A stretch of DNA of 16,859 nt from Candidatus Babeliales bacterium (GTDB taxonomy: Bacteria; Babelota; Babeliae; Babelales; CAIQNR01). Below, one piece after another: positions 7,834 to 14,329 of the stretch; positions within the stretch are counted from its first letter, which is position 1, and the number at the start of each line of letters is the position of its first letter. Under the pieces are notes generated by a model. The model was not told the origin of the DNA and made no database searches. It saw nothing but the letters and a program-made list of their open reading frames with translations. The DNA is taken from the NCBI GenBank assembly GCA_021735725.1, contig JAIPGS010000008.1:1-16859 (forward strand), given 5' to 3'. The position numbers and the translations under genes were made by a program.

Positions 7834-8238
7834 ATGCCGAAAATTTTAGCACTCGATCTTGGCGATTCATGGACAGGTACTGCTTTATCAGATGCTTCAA
7901 AAATGTTTGCCCGCCCTTTTCAAACAGTAAAAACAACAGAACTTGAACTTTTTTTAATCAAAACATTGCAAGAAGAAAAAATAGATACTGTTGTTGTTGG
8001 TTATCCTCAAACACTTAAAGGAACTGAAAGCGCTCAAACAAAAAAAATTGTAGAACACAAAGAGCTCCTTGAAAAAAAACATCCAGAACAAAAATGGATT
8101 TTATGGGATGAACGTTATACTAGCCAACATGCAAAAGACATTCAAGGTAAAAAAGTAGACAAACAAAAGTCTCATTCAATTGCGGCAGCTCTCATTCTTG
8201 AAACCTATTTAATAAATCTAGGTAACACATTCATTTAA
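7834..8238 (+). CDS. ruvX: YqgF/RuvX-type putative pre-16S rRNA nuclease
   Basis: YqgF/RuvX proteins have an RNase H-like fold and are implicated in maturing the 5' end of 16S rRNA. The 134-residue length (from the start chosen) is normal. Motifs in order: KILALDLGDSWTGTALSD at 3-20 with the first catalytic Asp (D8); VVVGYPQTLKG at 53-63; WDERYTS at 91-97 with the second acid (E93); and SHSIAAALILETYL at 113-126. In most homologues the last block starts with Asp (D-S/A-I-A-A); here the residue is His (H114). RNase H-fold enzymes such as some RuvC proteins can use His there, so activity is not excluded. Start: ATGs at 7825 and 7834 are in frame. The second has AAGGAA at a proper distance and gives the usual N-terminus. 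First gene of a short plus-strand cluster. Confidence 0.85.
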   Translation: MPKILALDLGDSWTGTALSDASKMFARPFQTVKTTELELFLIKTLQEEKIDTVVVGYPQTLKGTESAQTKKIVEHKELLEKKHPEQKWILWDERYTSQHAKDIQGKKVDKQKSHSIAAALILETYLINLGNTFI

Positions 8239-8251
8239 ATAAGTTGGATGA

Positions 8252-8280
8252 TTGGGAAAATATGATAGACTGAGTAATAT
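8252..8280 (+). promoter_or_regulatory. possible promoter ahead of the zinc-ribbon gene
   Basis: TTGGGA (8252-8257) and TAATAT (8275-8280) are 17 bases apart, each matching four of six consensus positions, 30 bases upstream of the small gene. Readthrough from ruvX is equally possible. Confidence 0.25.
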
Positions 8281-8309
8281 AAAGGGATTTTGTAAGTAAG
8301 GAGTACAAA

Positions 8310-8489
8310 ATGAAATGCAAGAAGTGTGACGGCCTCATGGTATTGCAATCTTTTTTTGACCATTTTTTAAATTTCGACGGTTGGCGTTGCTTAAATTGTG
8401 GAAAGATTGTTCCGAAGAAAAAAACAACTTTAGAATATGATGCCTTTGGTGTATTTTATCAACAACAAAAATGTAAAAACAAAAAGTAA
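8310..8489 (+). CDS. small zinc-ribbon protein
   Basis: This 59-residue ORF starts with MKCKKCDG and has a second pair in WRCLNCGK (residues 25-32). Together these form CxxC...CxxC (Cys3, Cys6, Cys27, Cys30), a classic zinc ribbon. The layout MKCxKCxGLMV then WRCxxCG resembles widespread small conserved zinc-ribbon proteins of unknown function found in many bacteria. A Lys-rich tail follows, with another Cys near the end. The ATG has a strong AAGGAG seven bases upstream. It lies 71 bases after ruvX and 9 bases before tsaB on the same strand, suggesting co-transcription with tsaB. The strong site and conserved Cys spacing make it a real gene despite its size. Its role is unknown; nucleic-acid or protein binding is a guess from the fold. 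Confidence 0.8.
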   Translation: MKCKKCDGLMVLQSFFDHFLNFDGWRCLNCGKIVPKKKTTLEYDAFGVFYQQQKCKNKK

Positions 8490-8498
8490 AATTATACT

Positions 8499-9122
8499 AT
8501 GGAAAAATTTCTTATCTTACAGGCCACGTATGAAAACGTGCAATTTTCTCTTTATAATGATTTAACTCTCATTGAGTCAGGCTTTGTTGATAAAATGGAA
8601 GCAAGTTCTTTATTAATGAGTAGACTATGTGCTCTCTTACAAAAACATGCACTTACTTTTAGTCATCTTGCTTTTATTGGTGCAAGCCAAGGACCAGCTC
8701 CTTTTACAACGCTGCGATCTATGATTGCAACGTTAAACGGTATTGGATTTGCAACAAAAGTTCCTTTAGTTGGATGTGATGGACTTGAAGTATTTGTTAA
8801 AGCTCATCATACAAAAAATAAAACAGTCGCTCTTTTAAATGCATTTTCTGGTGATATTTATTATGCCCTTTATGATGGAAAAACCGTTCAAACAGGATGG
8901 GAAAAACCAGATACGTACATTGCATGCCTTTCACACACATTTGCTCATGAAACATTTACCTTTATCGGAAACGCTGTTCCTGAAGATAAAAAACAAGGGC
9001 CAGATTTTCCAACATTAGAAAATATTGCAACAGCATGTTATGAAAAATACAAAAAAAATGACCTAACTACTCAACTTCTTCCGCTTCATATGAAAGTTAT
9101 GGATTACAAAAAATCTTGTTAA
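8499..9122 (+). CDS. tsaB: TsaB-like tRNA N6-threonylcarbamoyladenosine biosynthesis protein
   Basis: TsaB is an inactive paralogue of TsaD that scaffolds the TsaBDE complex making t6A37 in tRNAs reading ANN codons. The 207-residue length fits. The best match is IGASQGPAPFTTLRSMIATLNGIG-type sequence at about 60-83, corresponding to the usual GPGSFTGLR block followed by the helix and then a VPLVGCDGLEV block (88-98). A second ASKH-like lobe follows (ALLNAFSGDIYYALYDG, about 111-127). The N-terminal strand, usually IDTS, is ILQATYEN here, and the GPGS motif has become GPAP, so this is a divergent member. It begins nine bases after the zinc-ribbon gene. The neighbouring tsaD and tsaE are not in the window. 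The alternative, another ASKH-fold protein such as TsaD, is excluded by length and missing metal motifs. Confidence 0.8.
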   Translation: MEKFLILQATYENVQFSLYNDLTLIESGFVDKMEASSLLMSRLCALLQKHALTFSHLAFIGASQGPAPFTTLRSMIATLNGIGFATKVPLVGCDGLEVFVKAHHTKNKTVALLNAFSGDIYYALYDGKTVQTGWEKPDTYIACLSHTFAHETFTFIGNAVPEDKKQGPDFPTLENIATACYEKYKKNDLTTQLLPLHMKVMDYKKSC

Positions 9123-9146
9123 ACATACAAAAAAAAAAAGAGATCC

Positions 9147-9848
9147 TTACAGAGAACGTAAAAAGCCAATAGAAAGTACCGCTGCTTGACGTGCTCGTAA
9201 AATAGTAGGAGTCAATTTAAAAAAGATAGCATTTGTAACCTGAAGATCATTACGTTCTTTTTCTGTTAATCCACCTTCTGGGCCAAGAAAAAGAGCGCAG
9301 GAACCATTGATAGATAATTCTTTTAAAGAAATTCCCTCAGGATCAGCACACAGTATATGTTCAGATTTTAAAGAACTAATTGCCGCCGATAAAGAAATTG
9401 GTTCTTTAATATCAGGAAATGAAAAACATTTCGCCTGTTCAGCTGCTGCTATCACAACTCTTTCAAGACGTTCAAGCTCATTTTTTCCTTGCCAAGAACG
9501 TTGTATTTTTTCAGTCATCACTAATTGAATTGCAGAAACTCCACATTCCACAGCTCCATAAACCGCTTCTGAAAGTGCCTCTTTTTTAAGTACTGGCAAA
9601 AAAAGAGTAATATGTGGAACATGAATTATATTTTTCTGAAAATTCTTTAATTTTCCAGTCACCTTTTTTGTTGTAAGGTCTTGCAATGTTAAAAATCCAT
9701 GATATTGTTGATTAAAAATAATAAACGTATCTCCAGATTTCATACGCAATACATGAATAATGCGATGTATAAAATCTTTATCAGTACTGATAAATTGATT
9801 CAACTCTGAAAAGTTTTTATAAAAAATCGCAAATTCATGCGTCATCAT
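9147..9848 (-). CDS. rsmE: 16S rRNA (uracil1498-N3)-methyltransferase
   Basis: RsmE methylates U1498 of 16S rRNA in the 30S subunit, using S-adenosylmethionine. From the start chosen here the protein has 233 residues. It has an N-terminal PUA-like domain (about 1-75) and a SPOUT methyltransferase domain with AVECGVSAIQLV (about 99-110), ERVVIAAAEQA (about 129-139), the LGPEGGLTEKE loop (188-198) and the ILRARQAAVLSIGFL knot region (216-230). The last block usually reads ILRTETA; Gln replaces the Glu here. Start: an ATG at 9863 lacks a ribosome-binding site, whereas the ATG at 9848 (or the adjoining one at 9845) follows AAAGG. The gene overlaps the end of the acidic lipoprotein gene by 14 bases, suggesting coupled translation. 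It converges on tsaB, 24 bases away, with no clear terminator between. Confidence 0.9.
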   Translation of the reverse strand: MMTHEFAIFYKNFSELNQFISTDKDFIHRIIHVLRMKSGDTFIIFNQQYHGFLTLQDLTTKKVTGKLKNFQKNIIHVPHITLFLPVLKKEALSEAVYGAVECGVSAIQLVMTEKIQRSWQGKNELERLERVVIAAAEQAKCFSFPDIKEPISLSAAISSLKSEHILCADPEGISLKELSINGSCALFLGPEGGLTEKERNDLQVTNAIFFKLTPTILRARQAAVLSIGFLRSL

Positions 9849-10227
9849 TGTGACCTTTATCATTATTATGTTGCAAAGAAGAAAGGAAAGGATAAATATA
9901 TTTATAATATGATGTTTTTACTTTTTGATAAGGGACAACAAAACAAAAATACCACATCGCCCTTGCACCAATCAATGCTTTATCAAGCAAACGAATGTCT
10001 TTTTTTTCATGAATATTATTTTCTACTTCTTCAGCAACTTCATCTAAAAATGCTTCATCCTCATCTTCTTCCCACTCAGATTGCTCATACTCATTCCATG
10101 TACCAAGATCAACACATTCTACTTCCTGATCAATAAGATTACTGCATGAATCTAATTCAGCAAAGAGATCAAAACCACATCCCAATAAAATAGACCCTAA
10201 GAATAATAATAAGTATTTTCTTTTCAT
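9835..10227 (-). CDS. small acidic putative lipoprotein
   Basis: This 130-residue protein starts with a Lys/Arg-led hydrophobic segment ending in a good lipobox, LLGC (Cys17), so it is likely an envelope lipoprotein. The middle (about 44-70) is strongly acidic, rich in Glu and Asp. A later stretch (ALIGARAMWYFCFVV, about 88-102) is hydrophobic and aromatic and could contact a membrane. I recognise no family. The ATG at 10227 is preceded by AAAGGG and by a perfect TATAAT 31 bases upstream. Its 3' end overlaps the start of rsmE, which is unusual: an orphan envelope protein translationally linked to an rRNA methyltransferase, probably chance operon packing. It is divergent from gpmI. Confidence 0.65.
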   Translation of the reverse strand: MKRKYLLLFLGSILLGCGFDLFAELDSCSNLIDQEVECVDLGTWNEYEQSEWEEDEDEAFLDEVAEEVENNIHEKKDIRLLDKALIGARAMWYFCFVVPYQKVKTSYYKYIYPFLSSLQHNNDKGHNDDA

Positions 10228-10257
10228 TTAAGCCCTTTTGTAGAAAGTTTTTTCAAA

Positions 10258-10265
10258 ATTATAGT
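10258..10265. promoter_or_regulatory. overlapping divergent -10 boxes, lipoprotein gene and gpmI
   Basis: On the minus strand 10258-10263 reads TATAAT, 31 bases before the lipoprotein ATG. On the plus strand 10260-10265 reads TATAGT, with a weak TTGTAG 16 bases upstream, 44 bases before gpmI. The two boxes overlap, so the two promoters may compete. No convincing -35 for the minus strand. Confidence 0.4.
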
Positions 10266-10308
10266 ACACTCAGTATACAGAAAAAGTTTAAAATTAAAAA
10301 GGGAACAG

Positions 10309-11799
10309 ATGACAAAAAAATCACCCCTAGCGTTAATTATTCTTGATGGTTTTGGTTATCGAAAAGATCCTGAATTTAATGCTATATTACAAGCTCACAC
10401 TCCTTTTTTTAATAAACTTCTTGAATCTTATCCGTGGACCGTCCTCAAATCATCTGGTCTTGCTGTTGGACTGCCTGAAGGCTTTGCCGGCAATTCAGAG
10501 GTAGGACATTTAACAATAGGTAGCGGATCTGTTATTTTACAACCATTTACCATGATTCATTTAGCAATTCAAGATGGAAGCTTTTTTAGAAATCTTATAC
10601 TTAAAAAAAATTTAGAAATAATAAAAAAATCAAAAAAAACAGTTCATCTTATGGGGCTTCTTTCTGATGCAGGAATTCATTCACACATAGAAAATCTTTT
10701 TGCTTTTTTAAAAACAGCTCAACAAGAAGGCCTTACTGATGTTGTTATTCATCCTTTTTTAGACGGAAGAGACACTTCACCTCAAAGTGCCGCCGTCTAT
10801 TTACAAGCTCTTGAACAAGAATGCCAACGAATGGGAATAGGAAGAATAGGAACAATTCACGGTCGTTTTTTTGCAATGGACCGCAATGGGGCAACAGAGT
10901 TAACAGAAGAAAGTTTTAAAACTTTAACAGAAAAACAACCGGTAAATGTTGCTGACTGGCAAGACGCTTTGGATAAATCGTATCAAAAAAATATTACCGA
11001 TGAATTTATAAAACCTGTACAACTTGATTCATCGGCACTTATTAAACCTCATGATGGTATTATTTTTTTTAATTTTAGACCTGATCGTGCACGTCAACTT
11101 ACTCAACGATTTATAGAGGGCGTTCCACAAAAAAACATACAACCTTTTCCCCTTACTTTTTTTATTACCCCGGTTTCTTACGGAAAAGAGTATCACACAA
11201 CAGTTTTGTTTCAAAAATCAAAAATTCAGCAAACGTTAACTAATGTCCTTTATCATAAAGGATATTCCCTATTTTCTATTGCCGAAACAGAAAAATTTGC
11301 GCACGTAACCTATTTTTTTAATGGAGGAAGAGAAAAAAAATTAGAACATGAAACTCGAATCTTAGTCCCTTCTTTAGAACATAAAGATTATATACAACGC
11401 CCAGAAATGAGCGCCGAAACAATTACCGAAGCTGTTATTTTTTCTCTTGAATATAATCCTCGTGATTTTTATGTTATTAATTACGCAAATGCAGATATGG
11501 TAGGCCATACAGGAAATTTTGAAAGCACCGTTAAAGCTATCGAATGTCTTGATAAACAACTAGAAAAACTCTATGAAGAATTTGTAATAAAGCGAAACGG
11601 AACACTTTATATTACTGGTGATCATGGCAATGCTGAAGAAATGTTTGATTATGAATTGGGCCAACAAAAAACATCTCATACAACTAATCCCGTTTATTTT
11701 GTTATGGCTCGTCAGGATCTAAAAAATAGTAACGAGGAACTCCCTCTCACAGAGCTTTCTGATATCGCTCCTTTTATTGTGCATAACACAGAAGAATAA
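10309..11799 (+). CDS. gpmI: 2,3-bisphosphoglycerate-independent phosphoglycerate mutase
   Basis: This cytoplasmic glycolytic enzyme interconverts 3- and 2-phosphoglycerate through a phosphoserine intermediate, with two Mn2+ ions. All landmark motifs of the alkaline-phosphatase-fold family are present. They are ILDGFGYR near the start (metal Asp13); GNSEVGH at 61-67 with catalytic Ser63; GIHSH at 122-126; FLDGRDTSP at 150-158; GRFFAMDRN at 185-193; FFNFRPDRARQLT near 260; NYANADMVGHTG near 390; and TGDHGNAE near 440. At 496 residues it is slightly shorter than the usual 505-515. Some variants are unusual (FAGNSE rather than QMGNSE), but the catalytic set looks complete. The ATG follows AAAAAGGGAACAG. 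It is convergent with the GNAT gene, only six bases apart, with no good hairpin terminator. Confidence 0.97.
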   Translation: MTKKSPLALIILDGFGYRKDPEFNAILQAHTPFFNKLLESYPWTVLKSSGLAVGLPEGFAGNSEVGHLTIGSGSVILQPFTMIHLAIQDGSFFRNLILKKNLEIIKKSKKTVHLMGLLSDAGIHSHIENLFAFLKTAQQEGLTDVVIHPFLDGRDTSPQSAAVYLQALEQECQRMGIGRIGTIHGRFFAMDRNGATELTEESFKTLTEKQPVNVADWQDALDKSYQKNITDEFIKPVQLDSSALIKPHDGIIFFNFRPDRARQLTQRFIEGVPQKNIQPFPLTFFITPVSYGKEYHTTVLFQKSKIQQTLTNVLYHKGYSLFSIAETEKFAHVTYFFNGGREKKLEHETRILVPSLEHKDYIQRPEMSAETITEAVIFSLEYNPRDFYVINYANADMVGHTGNFESTVKAIECLDKQLEKLYEEFVIKRNGTLYITGDHGNAEEMFDYELGQQKTSHTTNPVYFVMARQDLKNSNEELPLTELSDIAPFIVHNTEE

Positions 11800-11805
11800 G
11801 ATTTT

Positions 11806-12375
11806 TTATACATTTTTTCTATAATGTACAAAAATTTCATCACGAAAAATTTCTTCAAAACCACAACTAACATACATTTTTTGTGCCCCAGGATTATCAA
11901 CCCGTGTTACAAATGTAATCACTTGTGCCCCCATTAATACAAGAGCGTTTTCTGAATATTTTAACAATTCAGATCCATAACCTTTTCCTCGTTGATCTTT
12001 ATCAACTCCTAAAATAAAAAGATCCCCTTTAACCGCCGTTATCATATAATAACTGGTAAAGCCAACAGGCACTCCATTTTTATGTAACACTTTAATTTTT
12101 AGCTTCCCTTTATGTTCTGCAGAATATGCATTTGGAGAAAGCGTATCAAGCATATAATTAATATCATATTCAGGAGAACTTATTAACCAATACCAATTTT
12201 CCTTAAATTGCTTTTCTATAAACGTTTTATGAAGGTGCTTATTGTAATCATATATTCCATCTTCTGTTATTTTTTGTGTTTGTGATGTATTTTTAAAAAG
12301 ATCACACCCAGAAAACGTTATAATACTTACACTCCATAAAATGGTGATGATTAATCGTTTATTTTTTATCTTCAT
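11806..12375 (-). CDS. GNAT-fold acetyltransferase with a lipoprotein-like signal sequence
   Basis: Residues 1-24 form a signal-like segment: basic start (MKIKNKR), hydrophobic core and FSGC, an imperfect lipobox with Cys24 followed by Asp. After a linker, a GNAT domain is recognisable: LHKNGVPVGFTSYY (97-110), motif A with ILGVDKDQRGKGYG (121-134; the RGKGYG loop binds acetyl-CoA pyrophosphate), and motif B with NPGAQKMYVSCGFEE (161-175). The domain looks intact, so it may be active, but the substrate is unknown. An exported GNAT is odd because acetyl-CoA is cytoplasmic; the segment might instead be an inner-membrane anchor or not be cleaved. No better start leaves out the hydrophobic part without losing the ribosome-binding site (GGAG inside the truA end). 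It starts three bases after the truA stop, so both are probably one operon. Confidence 0.75.
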   Translation of the reverse strand: MKIKNKRLIITILWSVSIITFSGCDLFKNTSQTQKITEDGIYDYNKHLHKTFIEKQFKENWYWLISSPEYDINYMLDTLSPNAYSAEHKGKLKIKVLHKNGVPVGFTSYYMITAVKGDLFILGVDKDQRGKGYGSELLKYSENALVLMGAQVITFVTRVDNPGAQKMYVSCGFEEIFRDEIFVHYRKNV

Positions 12376-12378
12376 ATT

Positions 12379-13140
12379 TTATTTATCTCCATGCTCTTTA
12401 TACTCAATTTCTTTTAAGCATAACCCCTTTGCGGGGGCAATTGGCAATACTTTTATTATGTGTGGATATAAAAGCATATCCTTAACAACCTGCGCAGTAA
12501 CATGAGGCTTTGAAGCACTATGCAATGCAGCTCCTACTATACGGCGAATCATATAACGCAAAAAGGAAGGGCCTTCAATCACAATTTTATACCCTCCTGT
12601 TTTTGAACAGTTCACCACAGAAATAGTATCAATTCTGCGCACTGTATCTTTATCCGACTCTTCTTTACAAAAAGCTTTAAAATTATGTGTCCCCACGAAT
12701 AAAGAAAGTACGTTTACCAATTTTTGACCATCAAGAGGATAACGATAAAACCATCCAAAACGTTGATGAAATGGGTCTGGACGTTGAGTAAAAAAAGTAT
12801 ACTCATACACCTTTTTTAAAACATCATGCTGCGGATGAAACGCTTCATTAACTTCACAAATACTTCTGATAACAATTGCAGGAGGCAATGCATTATTCCA
12901 TGTACGAATCATTTTTTCAGGACAAATATCAGTAAGTTTTGTTTTAATTCTTACAACCTGCCCATACGCATGAACACCAGCATCGGTGCGTGAAGCCCCA
13001 ACAAGATATAAGTGATCTTGCTTAAACAAGCCCTTAAAAGTATCTAGCAAAACTTGTTGAATTGTTATTTTTTCTGGCTGAAATTGCCATCCAAAATAAT
13101 CAGTTCCATCATATGTGATAATAAGTTTGTATATCTTCAT
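12379..13140 (-). CDS. truA: tRNA pseudouridine(38-40) synthase
   Basis: TruA converts uridines 38, 39 and 40 in the tRNA anticodon arm to pseudouridine. The 253-residue protein has the expected blocks: ITYDGTDYFGWQFQP at 8-22; the catalytic SRTDAGVHAYGQV (50-62) with nucleophile Asp53; then NALPPAIVIRSI, VYEYTFF and GTHNFKAFC in mid-protein; and FLRYMIRRIVGA in the C-terminal half, ending in the usual APAKGLCLKEIEY. All fit the family and nothing important is missing. The ATG at 13140 has only a short AAGG close by. A TATGAT lies 13 bases upstream, so the leader may be very short. The GNAT gene follows after three bases. Confidence 0.96.
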   Translation of the reverse strand: MKIYKLIITYDGTDYFGWQFQPEKITIQQVLLDTFKGLFKQDHLYLVGASRTDAGVHAYGQVVRIKTKLTDICPEKMIRTWNNALPPAIVIRSICEVNEAFHPQHDVLKKVYEYTFFTQRPDPFHQRFGWFYRYPLDGQKLVNVLSLFVGTHNFKAFCKEESDKDTVRRIDTISVVNCSKTGGYKIVIEGPSFLRYMIRRIVGAALHSASKPHVTAQVVKDMLLYPHIIKVLPIAPAKGLCLKEIEYKEHGDK

Positions 13141-13246
13141 AAACCTTATTTTATCATATCTTTGAAAAAATTCATAAAAATACCTTTTTTCATAAAAACT
13201 TTAGGGTATTCCTAAGCTTATTAAAATAATATTAAAACAAAAACTC

Positions 13247-13276
13247 TTGCATTCCCTCTCTCAGAGATGATATCAT
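13247..13276 (+). promoter_or_regulatory. possible promoter of the exported Pro-rich protein gene
   Basis: TTGCAT (13247-13252) and TATCAT (13271-13276) are 18 bases apart; the second matches five of six -10 positions, the first only three. It is about 43 bases upstream of the start codon. Confidence 0.35.
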
Positions 13277-13318
13277 TACTATTAGATTAAAAAGGTAAAA
13301 AACAAAAAGGAGGTTGTT

Positions 13319-13921
13319 ATGAAAAAACAACTATTGCTCATAGGGTTATTGAACATAATTTTTGTAGGACTTAATGGTGCAGAAGAATTACACCATAAGG
13401 CGGTTCCAATTCAGGCTCCACCAACGAACATCTTAACACACATACACAAGAAAGGAATGCGGTCTACTTTAGGACATGTAACAAGAAAACATAAATATGA
13501 TGTATCTAATTTGCATGATTTTAGATATATCCCAGTTTCATTTTTTGATCCCGCACACTTACCTCCTCGATCAATTTATGTCACAGCAGGAAATAAACTA
13601 TTTATTTATAAAAAAATTGATGAAAAAAGAGCCTATCCATGGTCTTTAAATTTCGTACAATCACTTAATAGTGATGGCTTTATGGTTAAGCCTCTTGAAA
13701 ATGAAAAAAACCGATTAACTGATTTTGAAGATCATTATGAAATTTTACTAACTGCTCCTCAAGATATTGTCTTTACAAATACACAAGGCACTGAAGTAAC
13801 TGTTACAGTACAAGTAGAACCACTACTTTATACTGCAGAACCACCAACAAGCAAAGCAATGCCCGCTCCCACCCCACCAAAGACAAGTAAACCTCTACAC
13901 AATAGACTTAGACCTGCTTAG
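13319..13921 (+). CDS. hypothetical exported protein with Pro-rich C-terminus
   Basis: I do not recognise this 200-residue protein. It begins MKKQLLLIGLLNIIFVGLNG, a good signal peptide likely cleaved near NGA/EE (about residue 21). No lipobox or second membrane segment is seen. The mature part starts with a basic, His-rich region, then mixed strands from about 60 to 165 (for example SIYVTAGNKLFIYKK and VTVTVQVEPLLY). It ends with a flexible tail rich in Pro, Thr and Lys (APTPPKTSKP). The beta-rich centre suggests a periplasmic or surface domain. The ATG has an excellent AAGGAGG site, pointing to strong expression. It stands alone between divergent truA and convergent rpsR, with its own terminator. 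Confidence 0.7.
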   Translation: MKKQLLLIGLLNIIFVGLNGAEELHHKAVPIQAPPTNILTHIHKKGMRSTLGHVTRKHKYDVSNLHDFRYIPVSFFDPAHLPPRSIYVTAGNKLFIYKKIDEKRAYPWSLNFVQSLNSDGFMVKPLENEKNRLTDFEDHYEILLTAPQDIVFTNTQGTEVTVTVQVEPLLYTAEPPTSKAMPAPTPPKTSKPLHNRLRPA

Positions 13922-14010
13922 AAATTGTAGGAGAAGGAAAGTTTTAGGAAACACAAAGCACAAAAAATATTCAACAAGAAAACTTCCTTGAATAAATAAT
14001 TTTTACATAA

Positions 14011-14044
14011 AAAAAAAGGTTTGTATTTCTACAAACCTTTTTTT
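14011..14044. terminator. bidirectional terminator between the exported-protein gene and rpsF-rpsR
   Basis: A perfect 15-bp inverted repeat (14011-14025 with 14030-14044, loop TTTC) has seven A at one end and seven T at the other, so both strands read a GGTTTGTA/TACAAACC hairpin followed by a T-run. It lies 13 bases after the rpsR stop and about 90 after the opposing gene. Confidence 0.9.
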
Positions 14045-14057
14045 ATTTTTTACTTAA

Positions 14058-14327
14058 CTAGCTAGCACAATAAGGAATTAATGCCATTGTACGAGAAAGT
14101 TTAATTGCTGCAGTCAACTGACGTTGTTTTTTTGCACAATTTCCAGAAATACGTGAAGGTAAAATTTTACCACGTTCTGTCAAGAAATTTTTAAGCATTT
14201 CTGCATCTTTATAATCAACAAAATCAACACTTGCAAGTCTGCATTGTTTTTTAGTGTTTGCACCAAAACGTTTATTTTTCTTTTTAACTAAACGAGAACT
14301 TACTTTTAATCTTAATTTGTTTCCCAT
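14058..14327 (-). CDS. rpsR: 30S ribosomal protein bS18
   Basis: bS18 binds 16S rRNA in the 30S platform together with bS6. The 89-residue protein shows the family core: CRLASVDFVDYKDAEMLKNF (about 29-48), FLTERGKILPSRISGNCAKKQ (about 48-68), and the closing RQLTAAIKLSRTMALIPY (69-86). An N-terminal basic extension (KLRLKVSSRLVKKKNKR) is typical of bacterial forms with variable starts. The ATG lies two bases after the rpsF stop, with GAGGAT inside the rpsF end, so translation is coupled. In many bacteria ssb lies between these genes and rplI follows; neither is here. Transcription ends at the strong hairpin just downstream. Confidence 0.96.
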   Translation of the reverse strand: MGNKLRLKVSSRLVKKKNKRFGANTKKQCRLASVDFVDYKDAEMLKNFLTERGKILPSRISGNCAKKQRQLTAAIKLSRTMALIPYCAS

Positions 14328-14329
14328 GA

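Noticed and set aside
11809..11828. Possible terminator hairpin TACATT/AATGTA between gpmI and the GNAT gene
   Set aside because: The stem is six AT-rich pairs with an eight-base loop and no T-run on either side.
13171..13198. Direct repeat TTCATAAAAA upstream of truA
   Set aside because: Ten AT-rich bases occurring twice within 30 bases is expected by chance in this composition.
13201..13215. Inverted repeat TTAGG/CCTAA in the truA divergent gap
   Set aside because: Five-base arms are too short to support an operator without comparison to relatives.
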